Below, piece after piece: positions 55,746 through 64,000 of a DNA stretch of 64,000 nucleotides. Below the pieces are notes generated by a model. The model was not told where the DNA came from, ran no database searches, and was given only the letters and a program-made list of their open reading frames with translations. Location of the stretch: assembly GCF_023073415.1 (NCBI RefSeq), contig NZ_JADPJL010000005.1:248001-312000 (forward strand). Reading direction: 5' to 3'. Made by a program: the position numbers and the translations under genes. Position 1 is the first letter of the stretch; every line of letters begins with the position of its first letter. This stretch comes from Bradyrhizobium sp. 190. Its GTDB lineage: Bacteria > Pseudomonadota > Alphaproteobacteria > Rhizobiales > Xanthobacteraceae.

Positions 55746-57569
55746 ATGGTGGACCTAACCGAAGCGCAGAAGGAAGTCATTCAGGCCGGCGGACATCAAC
55801 TCGTAACCGGCGGCCCCGGCTCGGGAAAGACCACTGTGTCGATCCTAAAGGCTGCCAAGATCGCGCGTGAGGCATTGGCGTCAGGTCAGAGAATCCTATT
55901 CCTGAGTTTCGCACGCGCGACCGTCTCGCGCGTCTTGGAGGCGATCGATGAAGAACGTGCGATCACGCGGGAGGAGAGGCAGAGGATCGAGGTAGATACC
56001 TATCATTCCCTCTTCTGGCGTATCCTGAAGACGCATGGCTACCTTGTCGGCTTTCCGCGACGTATGACGATCCTGACGCCTTCAAACGAGGCAATCGCCT
56101 TGTCTGCGGTGCGCAGCGGCTACAAGCCAGCCTCGAAGCTCACGGAGGAGGAAAAGGCGGAGAAGCGGGCGCGTGAGGAGGCTGAGCGCACTCGGCTAGC
56201 TATTGAGGAAGGCAAGGTCTGTTTTGACCTGTTTGCGGACCGCGTGGCGATCTTGCTGCATGGCTCCAACAAGGTCCGCTCGCTCATTTCAACCATATAT
56301 CCGTATATCATCCTGGATGAGTTTCAGGACACCACCGCCGATCAATGGCGAGTGGTGCAGGCGCTTGGTGCGAGCAGCACCCTGATCGCCCTTGCCGATC
56401 CGGAGCAGCGTATCTTCGATTTTATCGGTGCCGACCCGGAGAGGCTAAATCACTTCCAGGCGGCGTTCGCCCCATCGGTCCACGACCTTGCCGGCGACAA
56501 TCATAGGAGTAGGGGGACGGAGATTGCGCTCTTCGGCAACGACATTCTGATCGGGAAATTCCGGCAGAATGAATATCAGGGCATCGGATTCGAAGCGTTC
56601 GAGTCCAATCCCAACCAGGCCTATGCGTCATTGGTTGGGCAGGTGCTCCAGGCTCGGAAGCGCCTCATTGAGGGCGGTCGACGAGACTGGTCGCTAGCTA
56701 TACTGGTGCCGACCAAGCGGATGACCCGACTGGTTTCGGACGTGTTGCGCGAGCCTTTCGGCAACGTGCCGCCGATCGCGCATACTGCCGCAGTTGACAT
56801 GGAAGGGCCTATCCTGGCGGCGGAAATCGTAGCCTTCCTGCTGCAACAGCGGGCGCACCCCGGCTGCTTCGACGAGTTCATCGAGCTACTCTGCAGTTAT
56901 TTCCACGGCCGTGGAGGTGCGACCCCGAGTAAGGGTGATATAGATGAGGCATCTCGGTTCCGAACGGCTTTGGCAAAGTGGAACGAGTGTCTCGCAGCCG
57001 GTCGGCCAACGCCTGGCAACAGCGTTCTCAAGAGTACCTTCGCTGTTCACCAAGCCTCGGCGGCGTTGGCGCTGATAGGGGACCCAGACGCTGACTGGAT
57101 GGCGATGCGTGCAGTTCTCGAGGCAGGCGCCTGTTCGCGGCTGAATGATGTGGCGAAGGAGGTTCGTAACGTGCGGCTGCTTGAGCGCGGGACCCAACTG
57201 CGTCAGGGGCTCGCCCAAGATTGGCGTGATACGGGCGGATATCGCAATGCCCTTACGATCACGCGGCAGTCCTTCGTCCAGGAGCATTTCGCAATGGCGC
57301 ATAAGCCGGAGTCTGGCGTCGTCGTGATGAATATGCACAAGGCGAAGGGAAAGCAGTTTGACGAGGTCATCGTCTTCGAGGGATGGCCAAAGAGGGTTAG
57401 GCGCGAGATCGTGGCAAATCCCGATCGAATCGTGACCGGCAATGTGCACGACGGTCCCATGGCGCAGGCGCGTCAGAACTTCCGCGTCAGTATCACTCGG
57501 GCGAAAGTGCGCACGACCATCATGACGCCTCGAGACGATATCTGCGTGTTGCTGAGGCCTGCTGGGTAG
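55746..57569 (+). CDS. gajB: Gabija system UvrD-like helicase GajB
   Basis: A 607-residue superfamily 1 helicase. Walker A is TGGPGSGKTT at 21-30, Walker B with the UvrD signature is ILDEFQDTT, followed by ALADPEQRIFDFIGA (motif III). HKAKGKQFDEVIVFEG is motif V-like and VSITRAKVRTTI motif VI. In Gabija, GajB senses nucleic-acid products and drives NTP loss with GajA. It is longer than the first described GajB. The ATG at 55746 is preferred; a longer frame would overlap gajA. Confidence 0.85.
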   Translation: MVDLTEAQKEVIQAGGHQLVTGGPGSGKTTVSILKAAKIAREALASGQRILFLSFARATVSRVLEAIDEERAITREERQRIEVDTYHSLFWRILKTHGYLVGFPRRMTILTPSNEAIALSAVRSGYKPASKLTEEEKAEKRAREEAERTRLAIEEGKVCFDLFADRVAILLHGSNKVRSLISTIYPYIILDEFQDTTADQWRVVQALGASSTLIALADPEQRIFDFIGADPERLNHFQAAFAPSVHDLAGDNHRSRGTEIALFGNDILIGKFRQNEYQGIGFEAFESNPNQAYASLVGQVLQARKRLIEGGRRDWSLAILVPTKRMTRLVSDVLREPFGNVPPIAHTAAVDMEGPILAAEIVAFLLQQRAHPGCFDEFIELLCSYFHGRGGATPSKGDIDEASRFRTALAKWNECLAAGRPTPGNSVLKSTFAVHQASAALALIGDPDADWMAMRAVLEAGACSRLNDVAKEVRNVRLLERGTQLRQGLAQDWRDTGGYRNALTITRQSFVQEHFAMAHKPESGVVVMNMHKAKGKQFDEVIVFEGWPKRVRREIVANPDRIVTGNVHDGPMAQARQNFRVSITRAKVRTTIMTPRDDICVLLRPAG

Positions 57570-58390
57570 GCGAGAAGCCAAGCATGCCGACGGTAGTTTT
57601 TGGAGAGGCTCGAATTACGGTCACTCGTTGCTTGGCGCCACATCAAGCATGCGCCAGCGGCGCTATGGACTGCGTCGCTTCGCTCGCAATGACGAATTCG
57701 GCTCATCGAGTGCGACAAGCTGCACGACAAGCAAATCACTTCTGATTTTCCGAAATCGTGTCAATCCCAGGAATCAAAAATATTCTGCTTTCGTTCTCGC
57801 CCAAATCAGCCGCATAACTCCGCCCGTCTCACGGCAGATGAGGGGCGCTTCGCGATCGTCACGAACGCGCGGTGAGATGCGGTGGACGCTGAGGGCGCGA
57901 TAGACGTACGCGCCGGACGCGTACGGCGAAGTCGTGTGGTTCGGGCGCCGCGGTGCTGGCGCTAAGTCCTAGAGAAGCGAAGCTTCTCGGGGGTGACGGA
58001 GGCAAAAGAGCCGTTCTCCGGGAAGAGCACGAAGTAAGCCGTAAAGCCATTGCGCAGGGAAGGCCGGAGTGTTCCCGCTGCCCTGTATGCTCGTGTGCAT
58101 TTTTGTTTTGCGCAAATCGCACGCGAGACCGCGGGTGCAGCAAGCACCCGGTCTTCCCTGCGCCCTCTACGTAACGAGGAGGGTGAAAAATTGCACAAAG
58201 CTCGGGCGTATCCCGCCGCGAGAGAGCGGACCCATGCCCCACGCCGTTGAAATCTTGAATCTAGGCCTTGCCTTGCATGAACGATCGCACGCAGATCTGC
58301 CATTCTGGTCGAGGGGCTGCGGCCCGCTGCCGGTCGTGGCATGTTCGACGGAATGTTCGAAGGCTTCACCACATTTTCGGATCGGGCGTC
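57570..58390. repeat. 820-base block of dispersed repeats, no supported gene
   Basis: The block contains a GCGTCGCTTCGCTCGCAATGACG segment (57664-57694) related to 24791-24903, and a ~65-base segment (57685-57750) shared with 45783-45850. It also has a long dispersed element (about 57900-58230) with hairpins such as GGGTGC-AGCA-GCACCC. Several frames are open on both strands, but they follow the repeat and not a conserved protein. I regard these as spurious. Confidence 0.6.
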
Positions 58391-59812
58391 ATGTCTGACG
58401 ATTTGAACTGGCTTTCCGCCCGCGAGATGGAGCGGCGCTTCGCCAAAGGCGACTTGTCGCCGGTTGATGTGCTGGAAGCCACCCTGGCGCAACTGCACAC
58501 GGTCAATCCGGCTCTCAACGCCATCTGCCTGCTGGATGAAGCGCAGGGTCGGCGCCTTGCCGCAGAGTCGGCGGAGCGCTGGCGTCGCGGTGCACCGCTC
58601 GGACCGCTCGACGGCGTGCCTGTCGCCATCAAGGACACGGCGCATGTTGCTGGCTGGCCGACGCGTATCGGCTCGCATGCGACGCTAGCTGTGCCGAGCG
58701 CGGAGGATACGCCCGGCGTCGCCCGCCTGCGTGAGGCTGGCGCGGTGTTCTTCTGCAAGACAGCCACGCCCGAATTCGGATGGAAGGGCATCACGCACGG
58801 CCCGCTGACCGGCATCACGCGTAATCCCTGGGATGTTTCCCGCACGCCCGGCGGCTCCAGCGGCGGCTCGGCCGCATTGGTGGCTGCCGGCGTCGTATCC
58901 CTGGCTACCGGCGGCGATGGCGGCGGCTCCATCCGCATCCCGGCGGCGTTCAGCGGCGTGTTTGGATTGAAGCCGAGCTACGGCGTAGTGCCGAATTTCC
59001 CGGGCCCGATGGGCACGCTCGCGGTCTATGGCGGCCTGTCGCGCGATGTTGCTGACAGCGCCTTGATGTTGAACGTGTTCACGCGACCGGACGCGCGTGA
59101 TTCCTTCGCCATTCCCTATCGCGGCATCGATTATCTCGACGGCCTCGACAGTGGCGTGGCGGGGATGCGGATCGCATGGTCGCCCGATCTCGGCTTCCCG
59201 GTCGCCGATCCTGCCGTCGTGGCGGGCATGCAGCCGGCCATCGACGCGCTGGTGAAGGTCGGTGCTGACGTGCAAAGTGTTTCCCTCGATCTTTCCGGTG
59301 CGCAGCCGGCGCTGGAAGTGATCTGGGGCGCATCGCATGCCGCATTGGTGCGTGATTTCGATGGCGCGCAATTGGCGGCGCTCGATCCGGGCCTGCTCCG
59401 GCTGGTCATATCAGCCCAAAATATTTCCGCGAGCGAATTGCAGGCTGCCTATGCCGAGATGCGCGCGCTGAGCCAGAAGATGCAGTTGTTTCATCAGGAT
59501 TACGATCTGCTGCTGACCCCGACCGTTCCCATCACCGCGTTCGCTGCCGGCGTCGACACGCCCGACACCACGCGCTTTCCGCAATGGTTCGATTGGACGC
59601 CGTTGACGTGGCCGTTCAATCTCACCCGCCAACCTGCGGCCTCGATGCCTTGCGGATTTGTTGAGGGGCTGCCAATCGGGTTGCAAATCGTGGGGCCGAT
59701 GTTCGGCGAGCAGAACATCCTCCGGGCGAGCCGCTGCGTCGAGCAGGCCTGCGCCACCGGTGCGCGGCCGGGTCTTGGAGCGCGCGGCCTTCCTCACGGG
59801 GACAAACAATAG
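58391..59812 (+). CDS. amidase signature family enzyme
   Basis: A 473-residue amidohydrolase with the Ser-cisSer-Lys triad: Lys81 in PVAIKDTAH, cis-Ser156 in TPGGSSGGSAAL and nucleophile Ser180 in GGDGGGSIRIPAA. C-terminal MPCGFVEGLPIGLQIVGP is also typical. Members hydrolyse amides, carbamoyl compounds or Glu-tRNA(Gln) amide; the last is unlikely because there is no gatB/gatC nearby. The ATG at 58391 gives the standard N-terminus. Confidence 0.87.
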   Translation: MSDDLNWLSAREMERRFAKGDLSPVDVLEATLAQLHTVNPALNAICLLDEAQGRRLAAESAERWRRGAPLGPLDGVPVAIKDTAHVAGWPTRIGSHATLAVPSAEDTPGVARLREAGAVFFCKTATPEFGWKGITHGPLTGITRNPWDVSRTPGGSSGGSAALVAAGVVSLATGGDGGGSIRIPAAFSGVFGLKPSYGVVPNFPGPMGTLAVYGGLSRDVADSALMLNVFTRPDARDSFAIPYRGIDYLDGLDSGVAGMRIAWSPDLGFPVADPAVVAGMQPAIDALVKVGADVQSVSLDLSGAQPALEVIWGASHAALVRDFDGAQLAALDPGLLRLVISAQNISASELQAAYAEMRALSQKMQLFHQDYDLLLTPTVPITAFAAGVDTPDTTRFPQWFDWTPLTWPFNLTRQPAASMPCGFVEGLPIGLQIVGPMFGEQNILRASRCVEQACATGARPGLGARGLPHGDKQ

Positions 59813-59861
59813 CTATGATGCGCCTGGATGATCGAATGGGAGTGGGGGCATAAGCAGCGGA

Positions 59862-60590
59862 ATGACCGATATCTACGACCCGCAATTCGTGAAGGCCGTC
59901 TTCGATCGCTGCTCGGACAGGTACATCACCTTCAGCCTGATCTGCTCGTTCGGTTTCACCGAGTGCTGGCGACAGCAATGCGTAGCGGCGATGCCGGCGC
60001 CTGGGGCCGGCGGCGCGCGCGGCTACGATCTGATGGCGGGGACCGGCGAGGTCTGGCCGCATCTCTTGAAGCGCTTTGGCGATATTGGATCAATCACCGC
60101 AGTCGATATCTCCTCCGGCATGCATCGCCGCGCCATGGAACGGCTTCACGCCCACCGTGCCCACCGGATCGAATTCATCGAGGACGACGTGCTGGCAAGC
60201 GATCTGCCGTCGGAGAGCGCGGACTTCGTCATCTCCACCTTCGGATTGAAGACATTCAATCCCGAACAGCATGCACGCCTGGCCGCCCTGATCGCGCGCG
60301 TGCTGAAACCCGGCGGCGTCTTCTCGATGATCGAGGCGTCGGACCCGAAAGGGTGGTGGCTGCGGCCGCTATACCTGCTTCATCTCAAGCTGGTTCTGCC
60401 GCTCGTCGCGCGCATCCTGCTTCGCGGCGCGCAGGATTTTGCGATGATCGGCACCTACAGCACCAACTTCGGCAGCGCTGCTGAGATCGCGGCTACGTTG
60501 CGCAGCCACGGGCTTGAGGTGGAGTTCTCAAAATACTTCTTCGGCTGTGCGACGGGCGTTTCGGGCCGGAAGGTCGGGCCCAGCTCGTAG
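59862..60590 (+). CDS. UbiE-like SAM-dependent methyltransferase
   Basis: A 242-residue class I methyltransferase. FDRCSDRYITFS at the N-terminus and YDLMAGTGEVWPHLLKRFG (SAM motif I), VDISSGMHRRA, DDVLASDLPSESADFVISTFG and RVLKPGGVFSMIEASDP follow the UbiE/COQ5 order. A hydrophobic patch (LYLLHLKLVLPLVARI) suggests a lipid or quinone substrate. The start is ATG 59862, 49 bases after the amidase stop. Confidence 0.83.
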   Translation: MTDIYDPQFVKAVFDRCSDRYITFSLICSFGFTECWRQQCVAAMPAPGAGGARGYDLMAGTGEVWPHLLKRFGDIGSITAVDISSGMHRRAMERLHAHRAHRIEFIEDDVLASDLPSESADFVISTFGLKTFNPEQHARLAALIARVLKPGGVFSMIEASDPKGWWLRPLYLLHLKLVLPLVARILLRGAQDFAMIGTYSTNFGSAAEIAATLRSHGLEVEFSKYFFGCATGVSGRKVGPSS

Positions 60591-60612
60591 GGCACACCAT
60601 GTTCCGAAACTA

Positions 60613-60954
60613 CTACCGAAACTGCGGACAACGATGCACGTAGTCCCAGGGAATATCATACACGCACGTGTAACGGAGATCGTCTGACTGCTTTAGCGGC
60701 GGAGCCACTACCACCGGTTCGTTGACCGCATCCGGTGCTAGACCATAGAAGACCCCCGGGCCTCCGGCCCAAAAGCCGCCGCCCCGGTGATGGTGATGAT
60801 GCATCGATCGGGGGAATGACGGGAAAGCCGGGCGCGCCGGAGCAATCCCTGCACCTGCACCGCGCGCTACGCCCGGATCGGCAAATGCCTCGCTCGCGGC
60901 AAGGCCAAGCGCGACTACACTGAGAGAGGCGATAAACGTCGTTCTATAAGTCAT
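60613..60954 (-). CDS. His-rich secreted small protein
   Basis: A 113-residue protein with a signal peptide (FIASLSVVALGLAASEAFA) and a mature part with SMHHHHHRGGGFWAGG and two cysteines (YTCVYDIPWDYVHRCPQ). A metal-binding periplasmic role is possible but unproven. The ATG at 60954 follows GGGTGAG; GTG 60963 is the alternative. It is convergent with the methyltransferase gene. Confidence 0.6.
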   Translation of the reverse strand: MTYRTTFIASLSVVALGLAASEAFADPGVARGAGAGIAPARPAFPSFPRSMHHHHHRGGGFWAGGPGVFYGLAPDAVNEPVVVAPPLKQSDDLRYTCVYDIPWDYVHRCPQFR

Positions 60955-61042
60955 GGCACTCACCCATTCGTAGGTTACTGAGCAGCATTCCTATGACGCT
61001 AAGCCGAGCCCTTTGTGCCCGCAAAGGCATAATTAATTATTA

Positions 61043-61061
61043 GTTAAGACGTAATCTTAAC
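61043..61061. terminator. 7-bp inverted repeat GTTAAGA / TCTTAAC
   Basis: A perfect 7-bp stem with a 5-base loop, followed on the minus strand by an A/T-rich run. It lies 18 bases past the stop of the deformylase-like gene and upstream of the His-rich gene. It could terminate the former or be an operator for the latter. Confidence 0.4.
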
Positions 61062-61078
61062 GGAGGGGCGCATTCATC

Positions 61079-61576
61079 TCAACTGCGCGACGTCTTCTCG
61101 AACCGCTTGATCAGCCGCTCGCGCTTGAGGCGGGACAGCCGCTTGATCCAGAACAGGCCGTTGAGCTGATCGATCTCATGCTGGTGACAGACCGCGCGCA
61201 GTCCCTGCGACTCCTCGGTCTGCAGGTTGCCGTGGACGTCCTGATAGCTGATCCGGATCCGCGCATGACGACTTAGCTCGTCGTTGACCCCGGGCATCGA
61301 GACGCTGCCCTCCTGATGCAGGATCATCTCGGGCGATGCCCAGATGATCTCCGGATTGACGTAGGTCCGTGCGCCCTCGGTTGCGTCGAGGTCGAGCACC
61401 ACGACCCGCTGGGAGATGCCGATGTGCGGCGCGGTGATCCCGATCCCCGGCGCGGCGTGCATGGTCTCCAGGAGGTCTCTCGCCAGTTCCCGCAGCACAT
61501 CGTCAAACACGGTGACGGGCTGCGCCGGGAGCGCTAGCCGAGGGTCGGGGTAACGGATGATCGAACGGACGGGCAT
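61079..61576 (-). CDS. peptide deformylase-like protein lacking two metal ligands
   Basis: A 165-residue homologue of peptide deformylase, which removes the formyl group from nascent proteins with a Fe2+/Zn2+ held by one Cys and two His. Motif 1 is GIGITAPHIG (usual ...APQ...). Motif 2 is EGSVSMP, so Ser91 replaces the metal-binding Cys. Motif 3 is QHEIDQLNG, so Gln137 replaces the second His; His133 and Glu134 remain. The protein is full length with no stop, so it is conserved but probably not a normal deformylase. The ATG at 61576 gives the standard N-terminus. Confidence 0.82.
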   Translation of the reverse strand: MPVRSIIRYPDPRLALPAQPVTVFDDVLRELARDLLETMHAAPGIGITAPHIGISQRVVVLDLDATEGARTYVNPEIIWASPEMILHQEGSVSMPGVNDELSRHARIRISYQDVHGNLQTEESQGLRAVCHQHEIDQLNGLFWIKRLSRLKRERLIKRFEKTSRS

Positions 61577-61610
61577 GATCTGTTACGCTTTGGCACTTGC
61601 ACCCCACGAG

Positions 61611-62096
61611 CTAACCATGCCCGTAAAGCCGCTCATCCCACCACACCGGCTCGGGCAGGGTATGCGTGATGCCCTTGGCGTCGGAGTGAGCCGGGTTGAT
61701 CAGAAAGTTGCGCTCCAGCCGCGCCGGGATCGAGGGGACGATCAGGAGCGCCGAACGCTTCTCCTCGTACCATTGCTGGCCGAAAGTCTTGCAGATCGTC
61801 TCATTCCGCGAGTCCCAGCCGGGATGCGCCGCGGTCTGGAAAATTTCATACGAGACGCCATTTGGAATCGTGATCTCGATGAAGTGCTGGTTGGCGGGCA
61901 TCACCAGGTTGGTGTGCACCAGCTTTTCCAGCAGCGCGGTGGAATAGTGTTCGGAGCTGTAGATCAGCGGGCTCGTATGCGTGTTCCAGCGGCCGGGATA
62001 GAGGCGGGCGCCCTCGGCGTCATAGACCGGGAAGGCACCGTCCGGGTCCCCGATGCGATAGCATTTCAGAACGCGGTCGCTCTTCTGAACGCTCAT
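61611..62096 (-). CDS. RES-domain toxin
   Basis: A 161-residue RES protein. Characteristic residues are Arg14 in CYRIGD, Arg36 in YPGRWN, Glu57 in YSSEHYSTALLEKLV and Ser in KRSALLIVPS. RES toxins degrade NAD+ or ADP-ribosylate targets to stop growth. The ATG overlaps the antitoxin stop by 4 bases (ATGA), so the pair is translationally coupled with the antitoxin first. Confidence 0.88.
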   Translation of the reverse strand: MSVQKSDRVLKCYRIGDPDGAFPVYDAEGARLYPGRWNTHTSPLIYSSEHYSTALLEKLVHTNLVMPANQHFIEITIPNGVSYEIFQTAAHPGWDSRNETICKTFGQQWYEEKRSALLIVPSIPARLERNFLINPAHSDAKGITHTLPEPVWWDERLYGHG

Positions 62097-62527
62097 ACGC
62101 CGCCGCTATACGCCGCCCGGCCCATCAGGTTGATCACCGCATCGGCGCCGGGGCCGGTCGCCAGCGCCACTTCGAGCGGCGCGTTGTCGTCCAGCATCGG
62201 GTGCGGCCGTTCGAGAAAGGCGCGAACCTTGGCTTCGTCACGGAAGACATCGATCCCGAAGGCGAACACTTTGGCGACGCGCGCGAGGCGGTCGCTTTCC
62301 TCGCTGGTCAAAAGCTGCTTGTGCTTGCGCCGGCGTTCGAGCGTCGGCTTGGGCACGACCCGATAGGTGAAGCGGCGGACATCGTTCGGGCTGACACGGC
62401 CGGCGAATTTGTCCAGCGCCGAGACCGGCAGGCCCTTCTCGACGGAGTAGGCCAGCGTCAGCGTCGTTTCGGTGTTCTTCGGTTTCACGCCGAGCAGTTC
62501 GGCGGCGGTTGCAGCCTGATAGCTCAT
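62093..62527 (-). CDS. Xre/MbcA/ParS-type antitoxin
   Basis: A 144-residue antitoxin. The N-terminal part (KGLPVSALDKFAGRVSPNDVRRFTYRVVPKPTLERRRKHKQLLTSEESDRLARVAKVF) is the Xre-like DNA-binding region. The C-terminal AFGIDVFRDEAKVRAFLERPHPMLDDNAPLEVA is the MbcA/ParS/Xre toxin-binding domain with its LDD..PLE motif. It neutralises the RES toxin and should repress its own promoter at the palindromes at 62546-62589. The ATG at 62527 is correct because it directly follows the operator region. Confidence 0.87.
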   Translation of the reverse strand: MSYQAATAAELLGVKPKNTETTLTLAYSVEKGLPVSALDKFAGRVSPNDVRRFTYRVVPKPTLERRRKHKQLLTSEESDRLARVAKVFAFGIDVFRDEAKVRAFLERPHPMLDDNAPLEVALATGPGADAVINLMGRAAYSGGV

Positions 62528-62545
62528 GAAGTCCTCGCGATCAGT

Positions 62546-62589
62546 TGAGGCAAAGATATGCCTCAGATGAGGCAAAGTCAAGGTGCCTC
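62546..62589. promoter_or_regulatory. operator palindromes of the RES-Xre operon
   Basis: TGAGGCA (62546-62552) and TGCCTCA (62559-62565) form a perfect 7-bp inverted repeat with a 6-base spacer. A second pair, TGAGGCA (62568-62574) and TGCCTC (62584-62589), lies next to it. They are 19-62 bases upstream of the antitoxin start, the expected place for autorepression, and also 20 bases before the divergent GNAT gene. Confidence 0.8.
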
Positions 62590-62609
62590 CTGTGGGGTAT
62601 GATCCTGCC

Positions 62610-63089
62610 ATGACAGCAAGGCCGGCCGACCCCTCCGAGACCGGCGCGCTCGCGCGCCTCTGGTACGACGGCTGGCAGGATGCCCATGCCGCGATCCTGC
62701 CGCCTGTGCTGGCGCGTGCACACACGCGCGCCAGCTTCGCCGAACGTATGGCTGCCGCGCTTGCCGATGTCCGGGTCATCGGGCCGCCAGGTACGCCACT
62801 GGGGTTCGCGATGCTGAAGGGCGATGAACTCTACCAGTTCTACGTGGCGTCGGAAGCGCGCGGCGCCGGAATAGCCGCCGCGCTCATGGCGGACGCGGAA
62901 GTGCAATTGTCGGCGCGCGGCATAGAAACGGCCTGGTTGGCTTGCGCGATCGGCAACGCGCGCGCGGCCAGATTTTACGAGAAGAGCGGATGGCATCTCG
63001 CCAGAACGATGGTCAACCGCCTCGACACCGCTGACGGCCCATTCGATCTAGAAATCTGGCGTTATGAGAAGCACCTGGCGCGCCGGTGA
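62610..63089 (+). CDS. GNAT family N-acetyltransferase
   Basis: A 159-residue acetyltransferase. Acetyl-CoA-binding motif A is FYVASEARGAGIAAALMADAE (R..G.G/A) and motif B is NARAARFYEKSGWHLAR. Substrate unknown. The ATG at 62610 is within 25 bases of the RES-Xre operator, so its transcription may be influenced by the antitoxin. Confidence 0.82.
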   Translation: MTARPADPSETGALARLWYDGWQDAHAAILPPVLARAHTRASFAERMAAALADVRVIGPPGTPLGFAMLKGDELYQFYVASEARGAGIAAALMADAEVQLSARGIETAWLACAIGNARAARFYEKSGWHLARTMVNRLDTADGPFDLEIWRYEKHLARR

Positions 63090-63149
63090 AGAGCGCTGGC
63101 CGCGGTGCGCCCGCCAGGACGAGCAAGAGCGGTCCGCGGGCCTCAAACA

Positions 63150-64000
63150 CTATCTCTTTCGCCGGCCTGACGCTGGGCGATATCGCACATGGTCGATCAG
63201 CGCGCGCAGCTTGGGCGGAAGATTTCGGCGGTCCGCGAAATAGAGGAAGAAGCCTTTAAAGGGTGGGCAGTACTGCTCCAGAAGCGGCACCAGCTCGCCT
63301 CGCTCAATATACGGCCTGAAAGTCTCCTCCATGCCGAACGTCAGGCCGCCTCCGGCACAGGCGGTCCGTACCATGACCCACATGTCATTGGTCGTGATCC
63401 GGGCGTTCACCGCGACGTCGAATTCGCGGCCGTCTTGCTCGAACTCCCAGCGATAGGGCGCCACCTCCGGAGCCGGGCGCCAGCCAATGCAGCAGTGCTG
63501 CGAAAGCTCGGCCGGGTGAGATGGCGCTCCGAAACGCTCCAGGTAGGACGGTGCGGCCACGACCATCTGGCGCTGATCGCCTGAGACCGGCACGGCAATC
63601 ATGTCCTGCTCGATGACTTCGCCGAGCCGAACGCCTGCATCATAGCCCTCAGCTACGATATCGAATTCCTCATCGGTAACGGTGATATCGACCTGCACCC
63701 CCGGATGAGCATGCGCAAAGCTCGCAAGCAGTGGTCCGCAGATGAAACGCTCGGCGATCGAGGAAACGGCAAGCCGTAGCTGCCCCGTTGGCTTGGCGTC
63801 CCGATCCTGCGCGGTATCGAGTGCAAGTTCGACTTCTGCGACGGCTGGCGCGACACGCTGGTGCAGTTGCACGCCGGCCTCTGTGAGGCTGACGCTGCGC
63901 GTCGTCCGCTGGACGAGGGCTACCTCCATCCGGTCTTCCATGCGTCGAATGGCCTGGCTCACCGCGGATCGGGTTACGCCCAGCCGCTCGGCAGCGCCGC
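63150..64000 (-). CDS. LysR family transcriptional regulator, 5'-truncated by window edge
   Basis: The frame is open to the window end, where it reads AAERLGVTRSAVSQAIRRME, the winged HTH of LysR proteins. The N-terminal ~20 residues lie beyond 64000. The effector domain follows (GQLRLAVSSIAERFICGPLL to the C-terminal RPASGRRKR). GTG codons inside the HTH are not the start. It probably regulates a divergent gene outside the window. Confidence 0.88.
   Translation of the reverse strand, partial: GAAERLGVTRSAVSQAIRRMEDRMEVALVQRTTRSVSLTEAGVQLHQRVAPAVAEVELALDTAQDRDAKPTGQLRLAVSSIAERFICGPLLASFAHAHPGVQVDITVTDEEFDIVAEGYDAGVRLGEVIEQDMIAVPVSGDQRQMVVAAPSYLERFGAPSHPAELSQHCCIGWRPAPEVAPYRWEFEQDGREFDVAVNARITTNDMWVMVRTACAGGGLTFGMEETFRPYIERGELVPLLEQYCPPFKGFFLYFADRRNLPPKLRALIDHVRYRPASGRRKR

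Noticed and set aside
57859..58242. Possible small gene on the minus strand
   Set aside because: It falls in a dispersed repeat with hairpins and has no plausible ribosome site or conserved protein pattern.

Overview
The window is GC-rich DNA from an alphaproteobacterium, most likely a Bradyrhizobium or close Nitrobacteraceae relative. This is inferred from the gene content (phasins, mmsB, several CoA-linked catabolic genes), the protein lengths, and the many short dispersed palindromes between genes that are typical of Bradyrhizobium chromosomes. No rRNA, tRNA, CRISPR array, replication origin or intact transposase/integrase was seen.

Layout. 1-4227: a same-strand catabolic run (mmsB, acyl-CoA ligase, MaoC hydratase, SDR). 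4356-13883: core-like genes (flavoprotein, D-threonine aldolase-like enzyme, ABC-F ATPase, YaiI, hotdog-like protein, form II CoxL-like molybdoenzyme, Ppx/GppA). 13910-17703: two phasins, rlmE, a Crp/Fnr regulator and a small Cys protein; a decayed second copy of the rlmE 3' end lies at 17644-17703. 17806-28318: a protein with 21 TPRs and a caspase domain, an MFS exporter, guaB, and several enzymes. 28646-38829: a low-GC entry region leading into a 2888-residue RTX protein with an FrpC-like self-processing module, then a frameshifted membrane gene. 39005-43423: MAPEG protein, RsmB-type methyltransferase, cupin, SnoaL-like protein and guaA.

The main accessory region starts at the 3' end of guaA. 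Two further copies of the guaA 3' end (47280-47432 and 52612-53002) divide 43424-53002 into two stacked remnants of integrative elements. The first holds an AadA-like adenylyltransferase, an unknown membrane protein, a truncated SNF2 helicase and a homologue of cyanobacterial fluorescence recovery protein. The second holds a compact protease module: a V8/trypsin-like serine protease, a C25/caspase-like cysteine protease, and a small beta-rich protein translationally coupled to it. It also holds a SnoaL-like protein and an AraC regulator. Just beyond the third guaA copy is a two-gene Gabija anti-phage system (gajA, gajB), so the guaA-adjacent region behaves as a defence island.

From 57570 there is an 0.8 kb stretch of dispersed repeats. 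After it come an amidase, a UbiE-like methyltransferase, a His-rich secreted protein, a peptide-deformylase paralogue lacking two of its three metal ligands, a RES-Xre toxin-antitoxin pair with clear operator palindromes, a GNAT acetyltransferase and the C-terminal part of a LysR regulator cut by the window end.

The best candidate for an undescribed system is the serine protease / C25-like protease / small protein cassette at 48235-51191. All functional statements rest on motif recognition by eye; no database search was run.
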